10,134 bases of DNA from contig CALMBS010000055.1 of assembly GCA_937860285.1 (NCBI GenBank), positions 1 to 10,134 of the forward strand. Reading direction: 5' to 3'. Positions 1 through 6,694 of the stretch are shown here, piece by piece (position 1 is the stretch's first letter; the number at the start of each line of letters is the position of its first letter). The translations under genes were made by a program, and so were the position numbers. Below the pieces are notes generated by a model, which did not search any database, was not told the DNA's origin, and saw only the letters and a program-made list of their open reading frames with translations. Source of the stretch: an uncultured Chloroflexota bacterium (GTDB lineage: Bacteria > Chloroflexota > Dehalococcoidia > UBA2247 > RBG-13-53-26).

Positions 1-31
1 GATCGCGCTGATTTTGCTGGTAGCCTGGGGA

Positions 32-1192
32 TTGAAGAGGATCTACCTGGACCATGCAGCCACTACACCCGCGGATCCCCGGGTGGTGGAGGCCATGCTG
101 CCGTACTGGAGCGGCAGCTTCGGCAATCCGTCGAGCATCCACTCCCTGGGCCTGGAGACGAGGAAAGCGGTGGCGGAGGCCAGGGAGAAGGTGGCCCTTC
201 TCATCGGGGCCGGGAGCGGCGAGATTATCTTCACCAGCGGGGGGACGGAGGCCGACAACCTGGCTGTCAAGGGAGTAGCCGCGGCCAACGCCCAGCGGGG
301 CCGGCACATCGTGACCACCGCCATCGAGCATCACGCCGTGGAGGGTTCCTGCCGGTACCTCGAGGGGCAGGGCTTCCGCGTGAGCTTCGTGGGTGTGGAC
401 CGGTACGGGATGGTCGATCCCCGCGAGATCGAGGCGGCGGTCACTGACCAGACTATCCTCATCTCGGTGATGCATGCCAACAACGAGGTGGGCACCATTC
501 AACCCGTCGAGGAGATAGGCCGGATGGCCAGGTCGAAAGGCATCTGCTTCCATACCGACGCCGTGCAGACAGCGGGCCACATTCCGGTGAACGTGGATGA
601 GCTCGGTGTCGACCTCCTGGCCGTCTCCGGGCACAAGCTCTGCGGCCCGAAGGGGGTGGGAGTGCTGTACGTCCGCCAGGGGACGAGGATAGCGCCGCTA
701 ATCCACGGGGGCGGCCAGGAACGGGGCCTGCGGTCCAGCACGGAGAACGTTCCCGGCATCGTGGGCCTGGGCCGGGCGGCGGAGATAGCCGGTGCGGAGA
801 TGGCCGCCGAAGCGGAGCGGGTGACCAGGCTCCGCGACCGGCTGGCGGACGGCCTGCTGCAGCGCATTCCGCAGGTCCGCCCCAACGGCCATCCCGAGAG
901 ACGGCTGCCCAACAATGTCAATGTCAGCGTGGCCTCCGTGGAGGGCGAGGCCCTGGCCGTGAGCCTGGACCAGGAGGGGATCGCCGCTTCCACGGGCTCG
1001 GCCTGCAGCTCGGAGACCATGGAGGCGTCACACGTGCTCAGGGCCATGGGTGTGCCGGTCGAGCTGGCGCGCGGCTCGGTGCGCTTCAGCCTGGGCCGCG
1101 ATACCACGGACGCGGACATCGACCGCGTGATGGAGGCCTTTCCGCGCATAGTGGAAAAGCTGAGGGCCGTCTCGCCTCTCTGGAAGGGATGA
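32..1192 (+). CDS. Cysteine desulfurase, NifS/IscS family
   Basis: A PLP enzyme of aminotransferase class V that removes sulfur from L-cysteine to give alanine and an enzyme-bound persulfide, the cytosolic sulfur source for Fe-S clusters, thio-cofactors and FdhD-type acceptors. Numbered from TTG 32 (386 residues, about family length), the start reads MKRIYLDHAATTP, the classic N-terminus. H100 lies in the EHHAV motif that stacks on PLP, K202 in SGHKLCGPKG is the Schiff-base lysine, and C325 in STGSACSSE is the persulfide cysteine; all are intact. The frame is open to the left edge, so no stop fixes the start; TTG 14 is an alternative and neither has a good Shine-Dalgarno. The next gene follows within 6 bases. 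It could be NifS-, IscS- or CsdA-like; the motifs do not decide the acceptor. Confidence 0.95.
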   Translation: MKRIYLDHAATTPADPRVVEAMLPYWSGSFGNPSSIHSLGLETRKAVAEAREKVALLIGAGSGEIIFTSGGTEADNLAVKGVAAANAQRGRHIVTTAIEHHAVEGSCRYLEGQGFRVSFVGVDRYGMVDPREIEAAVTDQTILISVMHANNEVGTIQPVEEIGRMARSKGICFHTDAVQTAGHIPVNVDELGVDLLAVSGHKLCGPKGVGVLYVRQGTRIAPLIHGGGQERGLRSSTENVPGIVGLGRAAEIAGAEMAAEAERVTRLRDRLADGLLQRIPQVRPNGHPERRLPNNVNVSVASVEGEALAVSLDQEGIAASTGSACSSETMEASHVLRAMGVPVELARGSVRFSLGRDTTDADIDRVMEAFPRIVEKLRAVSPLWKG

Positions 1193-1198
1193 TTGCCT

Positions 1199-2116
1199 GT
1201 GACCAGCCACTCGCGCAGCCACCATTCCGCGGCCGGGGCCAACCAGCGGCGTCTCCTGCTGGCCCTGGCCATCACCGCGCTGATGACCGTGGTGGAGCTG
1301 GCGGGTGGGTTGCTGGCCAACAGCCTGGCCCTGCTGGGCGACGCCGGGCACATGTTCACCGACACCATGGCCCTGGGACTGGCCGTCGCTGCCCTTTCGC
1401 TGGCCAGGAAACCGGCCAGCGAGACCCGGACCTACGGCTTTCACCGGGCGGAGGTGCTGGCGGCCCTGGCCAACGGCGCCATCCTGCTGGCGGTCTGCGG
1501 CCTGATATTCTACCGGGCGTACCAGCGCTTCGTGGAGCCGCCCGAGGTCAGGGGCGGCCTGATGCTCGGGGTGGCCGGCATCGGGCTCGCGGCCAACCTG
1601 GCCGGCATTCTGGTCCTGCGGTCCGCCAGCCGGGAGAACCTGAACATCAGGGGCGCCTTCCTCCACATGTGGGGCGACACCATTTCCTCGCTGGGAGTGA
1701 TCCTGGCCGGCGTCATCATCCTGGTTACCGGCTGGACCGTCGTCGACCCCATCATCAGCGTCTTCATCGGGCTGCTGATCCTGAGAGGGGCCGTAAAGCT
1801 GGTCATGGAGTCGGGCGACATACTGCTGGAAGCGGTGCCCAGGCACCTCGACCTGGCCCGGATCAATAGCGCCCTGAGGGAGGTCCCGGGGGTCAGGGAT
1901 GTCCATGACGTGCACCTGTGGACCATCACCTCCGGCCTCTACGCCATGAGCTGCCACCTCCTGATCGAGGACCGCATGGTGAGCGAGAGTGGCCATATCG
2001 TGGAGGAGGTCAACCGGGTGCTCGACCGGCAGTTTGGCATCGGGCACACCACGCTGCAGCTGGAGTGCCAGGAGTGCCAGAGCAGCCCGGTCTGCCGACT
2101 GTCGGACCGCCACTGA
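1199..2116 (+). CDS. Cation diffusion facilitator (CDF) metal exporter, ZitB/CzcD-like
   Basis: An inner-membrane antiporter of the CDF family that exports divalent metal (Zn2+ likely, Co/Cd/Fe possible) in exchange for protons. With GTG 1199 it has 305 residues. It has a short His-containing cytosolic N-terminus, about six hydrophobic segments (roughly 18-40, 45-68, 85-105, 118-140, 155-178, 182-200) and a C-terminal cytosolic domain carrying DVHDVHLW at 234-241. The transport-site residues are visible as HxxxD pairs, H51/D55 in TM2 and H156/D160 in TM5, the arrangement usual in zinc-type CDFs. GTG 1199 is preferred because GGAAGGGA (1182-1189) lies 9 bases upstream; TTG 1193 would be too close. 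The gene is coupled to the desulfurase ahead of it. The tail is cysteine-rich (C290, C293, C299), a possible extra metal site. Metal specificity is inferred, not shown. Confidence 0.93.
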   Translation: MTSHSRSHHSAAGANQRRLLLALAITALMTVVELAGGLLANSLALLGDAGHMFTDTMALGLAVAALSLARKPASETRTYGFHRAEVLAALANGAILLAVCGLIFYRAYQRFVEPPEVRGGLMLGVAGIGLAANLAGILVLRSASRENLNIRGAFLHMWGDTISSLGVILAGVIILVTGWTVVDPIISVFIGLLILRGAVKLVMESGDILLEAVPRHLDLARINSALREVPGVRDVHDVHLWTITSGLYAMSCHLLIEDRMVSESGHIVEEVNRVLDRQFGIGHTTLQLECQECQSSPVCRLSDRH

Positions 2117-2140
2117 GGCGGGGGTGCGGCGGCTTTCCTG

Positions 2141-2146
2141 TATAAT
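2141..2146 (+). promoter_or_regulatory. Perfect -10 box TATAAT ahead of the YHS-to-helicase genes
   Basis: TATAAT occurs in the 86-base gap between the CDF transporter and the YHS gene, in otherwise GC-rich DNA. I find no good -35 hexamer at 16-18 bases upstream, so it may need an activator or be weak. A start about 7 bases downstream would leave a leader of roughly 50 bases before the YHS start. It suggests that the downstream genes have their own transcript besides any read-through. Confidence 0.5.
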
Positions 2147-2202
2147 GGGATTGCCGCTCTCGTGTCTGCTGCTGGATGCTGCCGTGAAGGGAGGAAATGG
2201 AG

Positions 2203-2355
2203 ATGGCCAAGGACCCGGTGTGCAACATGGACGTCGATGAGAAGAAGGCCCCGGCCACGGCGGAGTACAAAGGGAAGACCTACTACTTCTGCGCCCCGGG
2301 GTGCAAGAGGGCTTTCCTGCAGGACCCGGAGAAGTACCTGGGGCGCTCTCGGTGA
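2203..2355 (+). CDS. Small YHS-domain metal-binding protein (50 residues)
   Basis: A stand-alone YHS domain, a short treble-clef-like module also found in copper- and heavy-metal-handling proteins and in some P-type ATPases. The protein starts MAKDPVCNMDVDE and continues with an AEYKGKTYYFC segment, then PGCKRAF and DPEKYL, which is the complete YHS signature. C7, C30 and C34 are the likely metal ligands. ATG 2203 is chosen because the GGGAGG at 2189-2194 lies 8 bases upstream; an in-frame ATG at 2197 is too close to it. The stop overlaps the GTG of the MOSC gene (GTGA), indicating translational coupling. Its place between a metal exporter and molybdenum-cofactor-type genes suggests a metal carrier or sensor role, but the ligand is unknown. 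Confidence 0.9.
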   Translation: MAKDPVCNMDVDEKKAPATAEYKGKTYYFCAPGCKRAFLQDPEKYLGRSR

Positions 2356-2795
2356 AGGCTGCTGTGCTTCTTGCAGTCTGCAGGAGCGAAGAGAAGGGCA
2401 CCAGGAAGAGGCCCGTCGCGTCCGGCCTGATCCGGGAGGGTTTCGGGCTGGTGGACGATGCCCACGCCGACACCGCGACCCACCGTCAGGTCAGCCTCCT
2501 GGCGCAGGAGAGCATCGAGAAGATGAGGCAGATGGGGCTGGAGGTCGGCCCCGGCGATTTTGCGGAGAACCTGACCACCAGCGGCATAGACCTGCCCGGG
2601 CTGCCGGTCGGCACCCGCCTGCGGGTGGGAGGCGATGTGCTTCTGGAGGTCACCCAGATCGGCAAGGAGTGCCATACCAGGTGCGCTATCTTCCAGCAGG
2701 TCGGGACCTGCGTCATGCCCCTGGAGGGGGTCTTTGCCAGGGTCATCCGGGGGGGAAGGGTGAGGCCGGGTGACGCCATTGAGGTGAGCCGATAG
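2352..2795 (+). CDS. MOSC-domain protein (molybdenum cofactor sulfurase C-terminal domain family)
   Basis: A soluble single-domain MOSC protein of 147 residues. MOSC domains occur in eukaryotic molybdenum cofactor sulfurases, mARC and bacterial YiiM/YuaD proteins and are thought to bind or carry sulfur for molybdenum or tungsten cofactor chemistry. Visible hallmarks are the HRQVSLLAQESI segment (about 44-55), GPGDFAENLTT (67-76), LPVGTRLRVG (84-93) and the cysteine cluster C107, C111 and C120 in ECHTRCAIFQQVGTC. Those cysteines are the plausible sulfur or metal-binding residues. GTG 2352 is chosen because it gives a family-typical N-terminus (VKAAVLLAVCRSEEKGTRK) and a 4-base overlap with the YHS stop; starting further upstream would read through the YHS gene in another frame. 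FdhD follows 32 bases on, consistent with a shared role in molybdoenzyme maturation. Confidence 0.9.
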   Translation: MKAAVLLAVCRSEEKGTRKRPVASGLIREGFGLVDDAHADTATHRQVSLLAQESIEKMRQMGLEVGPGDFAENLTTSGIDLPGLPVGTRLRVGGDVLLEVTQIGKECHTRCAIFQQVGTCVMPLEGVFARVIRGGRVRPGDAIEVSR

Positions 2796-2827
2796 CCGGC
2801 AGGCGTGTCCGGGAGTCCATCGCCGGT

Positions 2828-3628
2828 GTGGAGAAGGTGCCGGTGGTGCGGATCTCCGCGGGGGTCCGGAGCCGCGTCGAGGAACCGGTGGCGGCGGAGG
2901 CCCCGCTGACCATAGTCGTGGACGGCCAGGAGCTGGTCACCATGCTCTGCTCGCCCTTCAACCTGGAGCCCCTGGCGGTGGGGTGTCTGTTCTCCGAGGG
3001 GATTCTGAAGGGCCGGGAGGAGGTCCGGAAGGTGACCGTAGATGACAAGAGGGGTGTGGTGCGGGTGGAGACGAAGGCTGGCCGGGGCGCCGACCCGGAG
3101 CTCCTGAAGAAGCGCGTGGTTCCTTCGGGCGCCGGGAAGGGGGCCTCGTTTTACCGGCCGGGGGAAGCCCCGGCGGGCCTGAAGGTGGAGTCGCGCTTCA
3201 GCATGCGGGCGGAGAAGGTGCTGGCCCTGGTGGACCAGTTTCAGCACGGCTCGGAGCTGCGCCGGGTGACCCACGGCGTCCACGGCGCCGCCCTCTGCGA
3301 CTCGGAGCGGATACTGATGTTCGCCGAGGACATCGGGCGCCACAACGCGATTGACCGCATCATCGGCCGCTGCGTGCTCACGGACGTTCCGGGCGGGGAC
3401 CACGGTCTGATCTTCAGCGGACGCATATCTTCGGAGATGCTGCTCAAGGGCGCCCGGAGGGGCATCCCCATCCTGATATCCGTGGCGGCGCCGACCGGCG
3501 TGGCCGTGCGCCTGGCCCGGGACATCGGCCTGACGGTGGTGGGCCGGGTGTGGGGCGAGAAGATGAACATCTACTCCGGTGACTGGAGGATAGCGAGCGA
3601 TGAAGGACAGCCGTCAAGACCTGACTAG
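2828..3628 (+). CDS. fdhD: FdhD-type formate dehydrogenase accessory sulfurtransferase, loop cysteine replaced
   Basis: FdhD passes sulfur from a cysteine desulfurase to the molybdenum/tungsten bis-MGD cofactor of formate dehydrogenases. The 266 residues are near the family length (E. coli about 277). Visible family blocks are FNLEPLAVGCLFSEGI (44-59), THGVHGAAL (148-156), EDIGRHNAIDRIIG (167-180), SGRISSEM (197-204) and the MNIYS end (246-250). The oddity is at 99-105, PSGAGKG: relatives usually read SGCGKG or, in E. coli, TGCGVCG, whose first cysteine (C121) is needed for sulfur transfer. Here position 102 is Ala (codon GCC). C41, C53, C157 and C182 remain. It could be a cofactor-binding chaperone without sulfur transfer, or use another cysteine. 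GTG 2828 is the only nearby in-frame start; a weak GGGAG lies 12 bases upstream. The gene end overlaps nadA by 29 bases. Confidence 0.9.
   Translation: MEKVPVVRISAGVRSRVEEPVAAEAPLTIVVDGQELVTMLCSPFNLEPLAVGCLFSEGILKGREEVRKVTVDDKRGVVRVETKAGRGADPELLKKRVVPSGAGKGASFYRPGEAPAGLKVESRFSMRAEKVLALVDQFQHGSELRRVTHGVHGAALCDSERILMFAEDIGRHNAIDRIIGRCVLTDVPGGDHGLIFSGRISSEMLLKGARRGIPILISVAAPTGVAVRLARDIGLTVVGRVWGEKMNIYSGDWRIASDEGQPSRPD
3585..3589 (+). promoter_or_regulatory. Shine-Dalgarno GGAGG for nadA, inside the end of fdhD
   Basis: GGAGG ends 10 bases before ATG 3600 and settles the nadA start, even though that start lies within fdhD. The placement means nadA translation begins while ribosomes are still finishing fdhD, so the two are probably coupled. 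Confidence 0.7.
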
Positions 3629-4514
3629 CCGGATACTCAAGCTCAAGAAGGAGAGGAACGCCATTGTGCTGGTGCACAACTACCAGCTGGGGGAGGTCCA
3701 GGACATCGCGGACTTTGTGGGCGATTCCCTGGAGCTCTCCCAGAACGCGGCCAGGACGGACGCGTCGGTGATCGTGTTCTGCGGGGTGCACTTCATGGCG
3801 GAGACGGCCTCCATCCTCTGCCCGGACAAGAAGGTGCTGCTGCCGGTACTGGAGGCGGGCTGCCCCATGGCCAACATGATCACGGCCCCCGCCCTGCGGG
3901 AGCTGAAGGAGCAGCACCCCGGGGCCCTGGCCATGTGTTATGTCAACACGACGGCGGAGGTGAAGGCGGAGTGCGACATCTGCTGCACGTCCGCCAACGC
4001 GGTGCAGCTGGCGCAGAAGCTGGAGGCGAAGGAGATCATCTTCGTGCCGGACCAGTACCTGGGGCAGTATGTCTCCATGAAGACCGGGAAGCCCATGATA
4101 CTGTGGCCGGGGTACTGCCCCACCCATGCCCGCATACAGGCGGCGGACATCGCGAGGATGCGGAAGGCTTACCCGCGGGCGGAGGTGATGGTGCACCCGG
4201 AATGCCGCTCCGAGGTCAGCGCCATGGCCGATTTCGTCCTCAGCACCGGCGGCATGATCCGCCACTGCCGGTGCACCGGCGCCACCCAGATCGTGGTGGG
4301 CACCGAGATGGGCATCATCTACCGCCTGCGCAAAGAGAACCCGGACAAGATGTTCATCCCGGTGTCGGAACAGGCTGTCTGCCCCAACATGAAGATGATC
4401 GGCCTGGAGAACGTGCTCTGGTCGCTGGAGGACCTGGCGCCGGAGGTCAGGGTGCCGGAAGAGGTGCGGGTCAGGGCCAGGAAGTCCGTCGACCGGATGA
4501 TCCAGGTGAGCTAG
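3600..4514 (+). CDS. nadA: Quinolinate synthase NadA
   Basis: NadA condenses iminoaspartate with dihydroxyacetone phosphate to make quinolinate, the first committed precursor of de novo NAD synthesis, in the cytosol with a 4Fe-4S cluster. At 304 residues it has the compact length of T. maritima-type enzymes. Motifs in order: HNYQLGEVQDIADFVGDSL (26-44), FCGVHFMAETA (60-70), EAGCPMA (85-91), YVNTTAEVKAECD (114-126), PDQYLGQYV (150-158), WPGYCPTHARI (169-179), VHPECRSEV (198-206), STGGMI (215-220) and VCPNMKMI (260-267). C88, C173 and C261 match the spacing of the three cluster ligands known in T. maritima and E. coli. No nadB, nadC or aspartate dehydrogenase lies in the window. Its cluster demand fits the desulfurase upstream. 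ATG 3600 is supported by the GGAGG within fdhD. Confidence 0.97.
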   Translation: MKDSRQDLTSRILKLKKERNAIVLVHNYQLGEVQDIADFVGDSLELSQNAARTDASVIVFCGVHFMAETASILCPDKKVLLPVLEAGCPMANMITAPALRELKEQHPGALAMCYVNTTAEVKAECDICCTSANAVQLAQKLEAKEIIFVPDQYLGQYVSMKTGKPMILWPGYCPTHARIQAADIARMRKAYPRAEVMVHPECRSEVSAMADFVLSTGGMIRHCRCTGATQIVVGTEMGIIYRLRKENPDKMFIPVSEQAVCPNMKMIGLENVLWSLEDLAPEVRVPEEVRVRARKSVDRMIQVS

Positions 4515-4527
4515 GCCGCTGCTGGCG

Positions 4528-6666
4528 ATGGATATCCTGGAAGGTCTGAACCCGGCCCAGCGCGAGGCCGCCGAAACCACCGAAGGTCCGCTGCTCATCC
4601 TGGCCGGCCCGGGCAGCGGCAAGACCCGGGTCATCACCCACCGCATGGCCTACCTGGTCAGAGTGGTGGGCATCAATCCCCGCCGCATCATGGCGGTGAC
4701 CTTCACCAACAAGGCCGCCCGGGAGATGAGGGAGAGGCTGCAGGTGCTGCTGGCGGGCTCAGTTGAGCACCTGTCGGTGGGCACCTTCCACGCCGCCTGC
4801 GCCGCCATCCTGCGCCGGGATGGGGAGGCGTTGGGTCTGAGTCCGAGGTATGCCATCTACGACGACGAAGACCAGCTCGGCCTGATCAAGCGCAGCCTCC
4901 AGGACCTGGGGATAGACCCCAAGCGCTACCCGCCCCGCTCTTTCCAGAGCGCCATCAGCAGCGCCAAGAGCCAGATGATCACCTCCGCGGGGTTCGCGCA
5001 GCGGGCGCGGAGCTACTTCGAGGAGGTGGTGTCCCGCGTCTACCGGCACTATGACACTCTTCTGGATCAGAGCCAGGCGCTGGATTTCGACGACCTCCTG
5101 ATGAAGGCCAGCCAGCTGTTCCAGAACCACCCGGACGTCCTGGAGAAGTACCAGTCGCGCTACCTCCATCTCCTCATCGACGAGTTCCAGGACACCAACA
5201 TCACCCAGTACGCGCTGGCGCAGCAGATGGCGGCGAAGCACCGCAACATCTGCGTGGTGGGCGACCCCGACCAGTCCATCTACTCCTGGCGCAACGCCGA
5301 CCTGCGCAACATCCTCAACTTTGAGCGCGACTACCCCGAGGCCAGGGTGGTCTTCCTGGAGCAGAACTACCGCTCCACCAAGACCATCCTGGAGGCCGCC
5401 CACCAGGTGGTGTCGGTCAACCGCGACCGCAAGGAGAACGCCCTCTGGACGGACAACGAGGAGGGGCCGCCGCTGCGGGTGGTGGAGACCTTCAGCGAGT
5501 CCGAGGAGTCCCAGTTCGTGGTGGGCGAGATAGACAGCCTGCTGCGCCAGGGAGAGTCCCGGCACATGGACTGCGCCGTGATGTACCGCACCAATGCCCA
5601 GTCCCGGGCCCTGGAGGAGGCCTTCGTCCGCTATGGCATGCCCTACCAGGTGATCGGGGGCGTCCGTTTCTACTCCCGGCGCGAGATCAAGGATGTCATT
5701 GCCTACCTGAAGCTGATCTACAACCCCTGGGACTCGGTCAGCCTGGCCCGGATCGTCAACGTGCCGCCGCGGGGCATCGGACAGAAGACCATGGACGAGC
5801 TGCAGCAGTGGGCCAAAGGGCTGGGACTGCCCCTCTACACCGCCCTGCAGAGGCTGGCCGAGGACCGGTCCGCCTCTCCCCTCGGGGCGCGGTCAGCGCA
5901 GGCGCTGGCCGGGTTCTACTCCATGATGGAGGAGCTGGCACGCCAGAGCCGGGAGCAGGGTGTGGTGGAGCTGCTGGACAATGTGCTGCAGGCCTCGGGC
6001 TACAAGGAGTATACACTGGAGCAGCCCGATGGCGATGACCGCTGGGACAATATCCTGGAGCTGCGCGGCATCGCGGCCCAGTACCAGGACCTCAAGCCGC
6101 CGGAGGGTCTGACGCTGTTCCTGGAGGGGGTGAGCCTGTTCTCCGACACGGACGAGATGGACGAGAAGAAGGACCTGGTCACCCTCATCACGCTGCACCA
6201 GGCCAAGGGGCTGGAGTACCCGGTGGTGTTCATCGTGGGCATGGAGGAGGGAGTGCTGCCGCACATCCGGTCCTTCGACGATCCCGCCCAGATGGAGGAG
6301 GAGCGCCGGCTGTGCTACGTGGGCATGACCCGAGCCAAGAGGCGGCTCTACCTGGTGCGGTCCCTGCGGCGCAGCCTGATGGGCGGCACCAATGCCAATC
6401 CGCCCTCGCGCTTCCTGAAGAACATCCCGGCCAAACTGGTGCAGACCACGGGCCTGTTCGGAGAGGAGCCGAAGCCGGCGCCCCGGCCCAAGGCCGGCGG
6501 CGTGGACCTCTCGGCGGGGGACCACGTCCAGCACCCCAGGTTCGGCAAGGGAGTGGTGGTGAGCTGCACCCCGGTGCGTGACGACCAGGAGGTGGTGGTG
6601 GTCTTCGACGGGGTGGGGATCAAGAAGCTGCTGCTGAGCCTGGCCCAGCTGACGCGCCGGGACTAG
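4528..6666 (+). CDS. pcrA: UvrD/PcrA-family 3'-5' DNA helicase
   Basis: A superfamily 1A helicase that unwinds DNA 3'-5' in nucleotide excision repair, replication restart and removal of RecA or stalled polymerase. All motifs are present in 712 residues: Walker A AGPGSGKT (26-33), Ia TFTNKAAREM (58-67), II DEFQD (218-222), III GDPDQSIYSWRNAD (245-258), IV NYRST (280-284), V TLHQAKGLEYPVVFI (555-569) and VI CYVGMTRAKRR (596-606). The C-terminal 50 or so residues (GVDLSAGDHVQHPRFGKGVV onward) form the Tudor-like fold that contacts RNA polymerase in PcrA/UvrD. ATG 4528 gives the standard MDILEGLNPAQREA start, 13 bases after nadA; no clear Shine-Dalgarno is visible. It closes the plus-strand run, with a convergent gene beyond. 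PcrA and UvrD cannot be separated confidently from sequence alone. Confidence 0.96.
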   Translation: MDILEGLNPAQREAAETTEGPLLILAGPGSGKTRVITHRMAYLVRVVGINPRRIMAVTFTNKAAREMRERLQVLLAGSVEHLSVGTFHAACAAILRRDGEALGLSPRYAIYDDEDQLGLIKRSLQDLGIDPKRYPPRSFQSAISSAKSQMITSAGFAQRARSYFEEVVSRVYRHYDTLLDQSQALDFDDLLMKASQLFQNHPDVLEKYQSRYLHLLIDEFQDTNITQYALAQQMAAKHRNICVVGDPDQSIYSWRNADLRNILNFERDYPEARVVFLEQNYRSTKTILEAAHQVVSVNRDRKENALWTDNEEGPPLRVVETFSESEESQFVVGEIDSLLRQGESRHMDCAVMYRTNAQSRALEEAFVRYGMPYQVIGGVRFYSRREIKDVIAYLKLIYNPWDSVSLARIVNVPPRGIGQKTMDELQQWAKGLGLPLYTALQRLAEDRSASPLGARSAQALAGFYSMMEELARQSREQGVVELLDNVLQASGYKEYTLEQPDGDDRWDNILELRGIAAQYQDLKPPEGLTLFLEGVSLFSDTDEMDEKKDLVTLITLHQAKGLEYPVVFIVGMEEGVLPHIRSFDDPAQMEEERRLCYVGMTRAKRRLYLVRSLRRSLMGGTNANPPSRFLKNIPAKLVQTTGLFGEEPKPAPRPKAGGVDLSAGDHVQHPRFGKGVVVSCTPVRDDQEVVVVFDGVGIKKLLLSLAQLTRRD

Positions 6667-6667
6667 A

Positions 6668-6693
6668 GGCGGCCCGCGGCGCCGCGGCCTGCC
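6668..6693. terminator. GC hairpin between convergent genes, possible bidirectional terminator
   Basis: The 28-base gap between the helicase stop and the minus-strand gene stop holds a perfect 14-base palindrome (CCGCGGCGCCGCGG, 6674-6687). It extends outward with one C-C mismatch and a G-T pair to 6668-6693. Such a hairpin would form in transcripts from either side. Neither strand has a T-run after it, so it is not a textbook intrinsic terminator; it may still block read-through or stabilise both 3' ends. Confidence 0.45.
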
Positions 6694-6694
6694 C

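Noticed and set aside
2..31. Hydrophobic IALILLVAWG stretch in frame before the desulfurase, as a possible membrane anchor
   Set aside because: Cysteine desulfurases are soluble and begin at the LDHAATTP strand. The in-frame hydrophobic codons are more simply upstream DNA, though the left edge prevents a firm decision.
1028..2473. Long 481-codon open frame on the minus strand across the CDF, YHS and MOSC genes
   Set aside because: It is antisense to three genes with clear family motifs, and its translation is dominated by Pro, Gln, His, Arg and Gly, as expected from the opposite strand of GC-rich genes.
3444..4646. 400-codon minus-strand frame opposite nadA
   Set aside because: It is a shadow of NadA, whose motifs are complete; the frame is rich in His, Leu, Val and Arg with no domain pattern.
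4759..5565. 268-codon minus-strand frame opposite the helicase
   Set aside because: It lies entirely against conserved helicase motifs and has a shadow-type composition.
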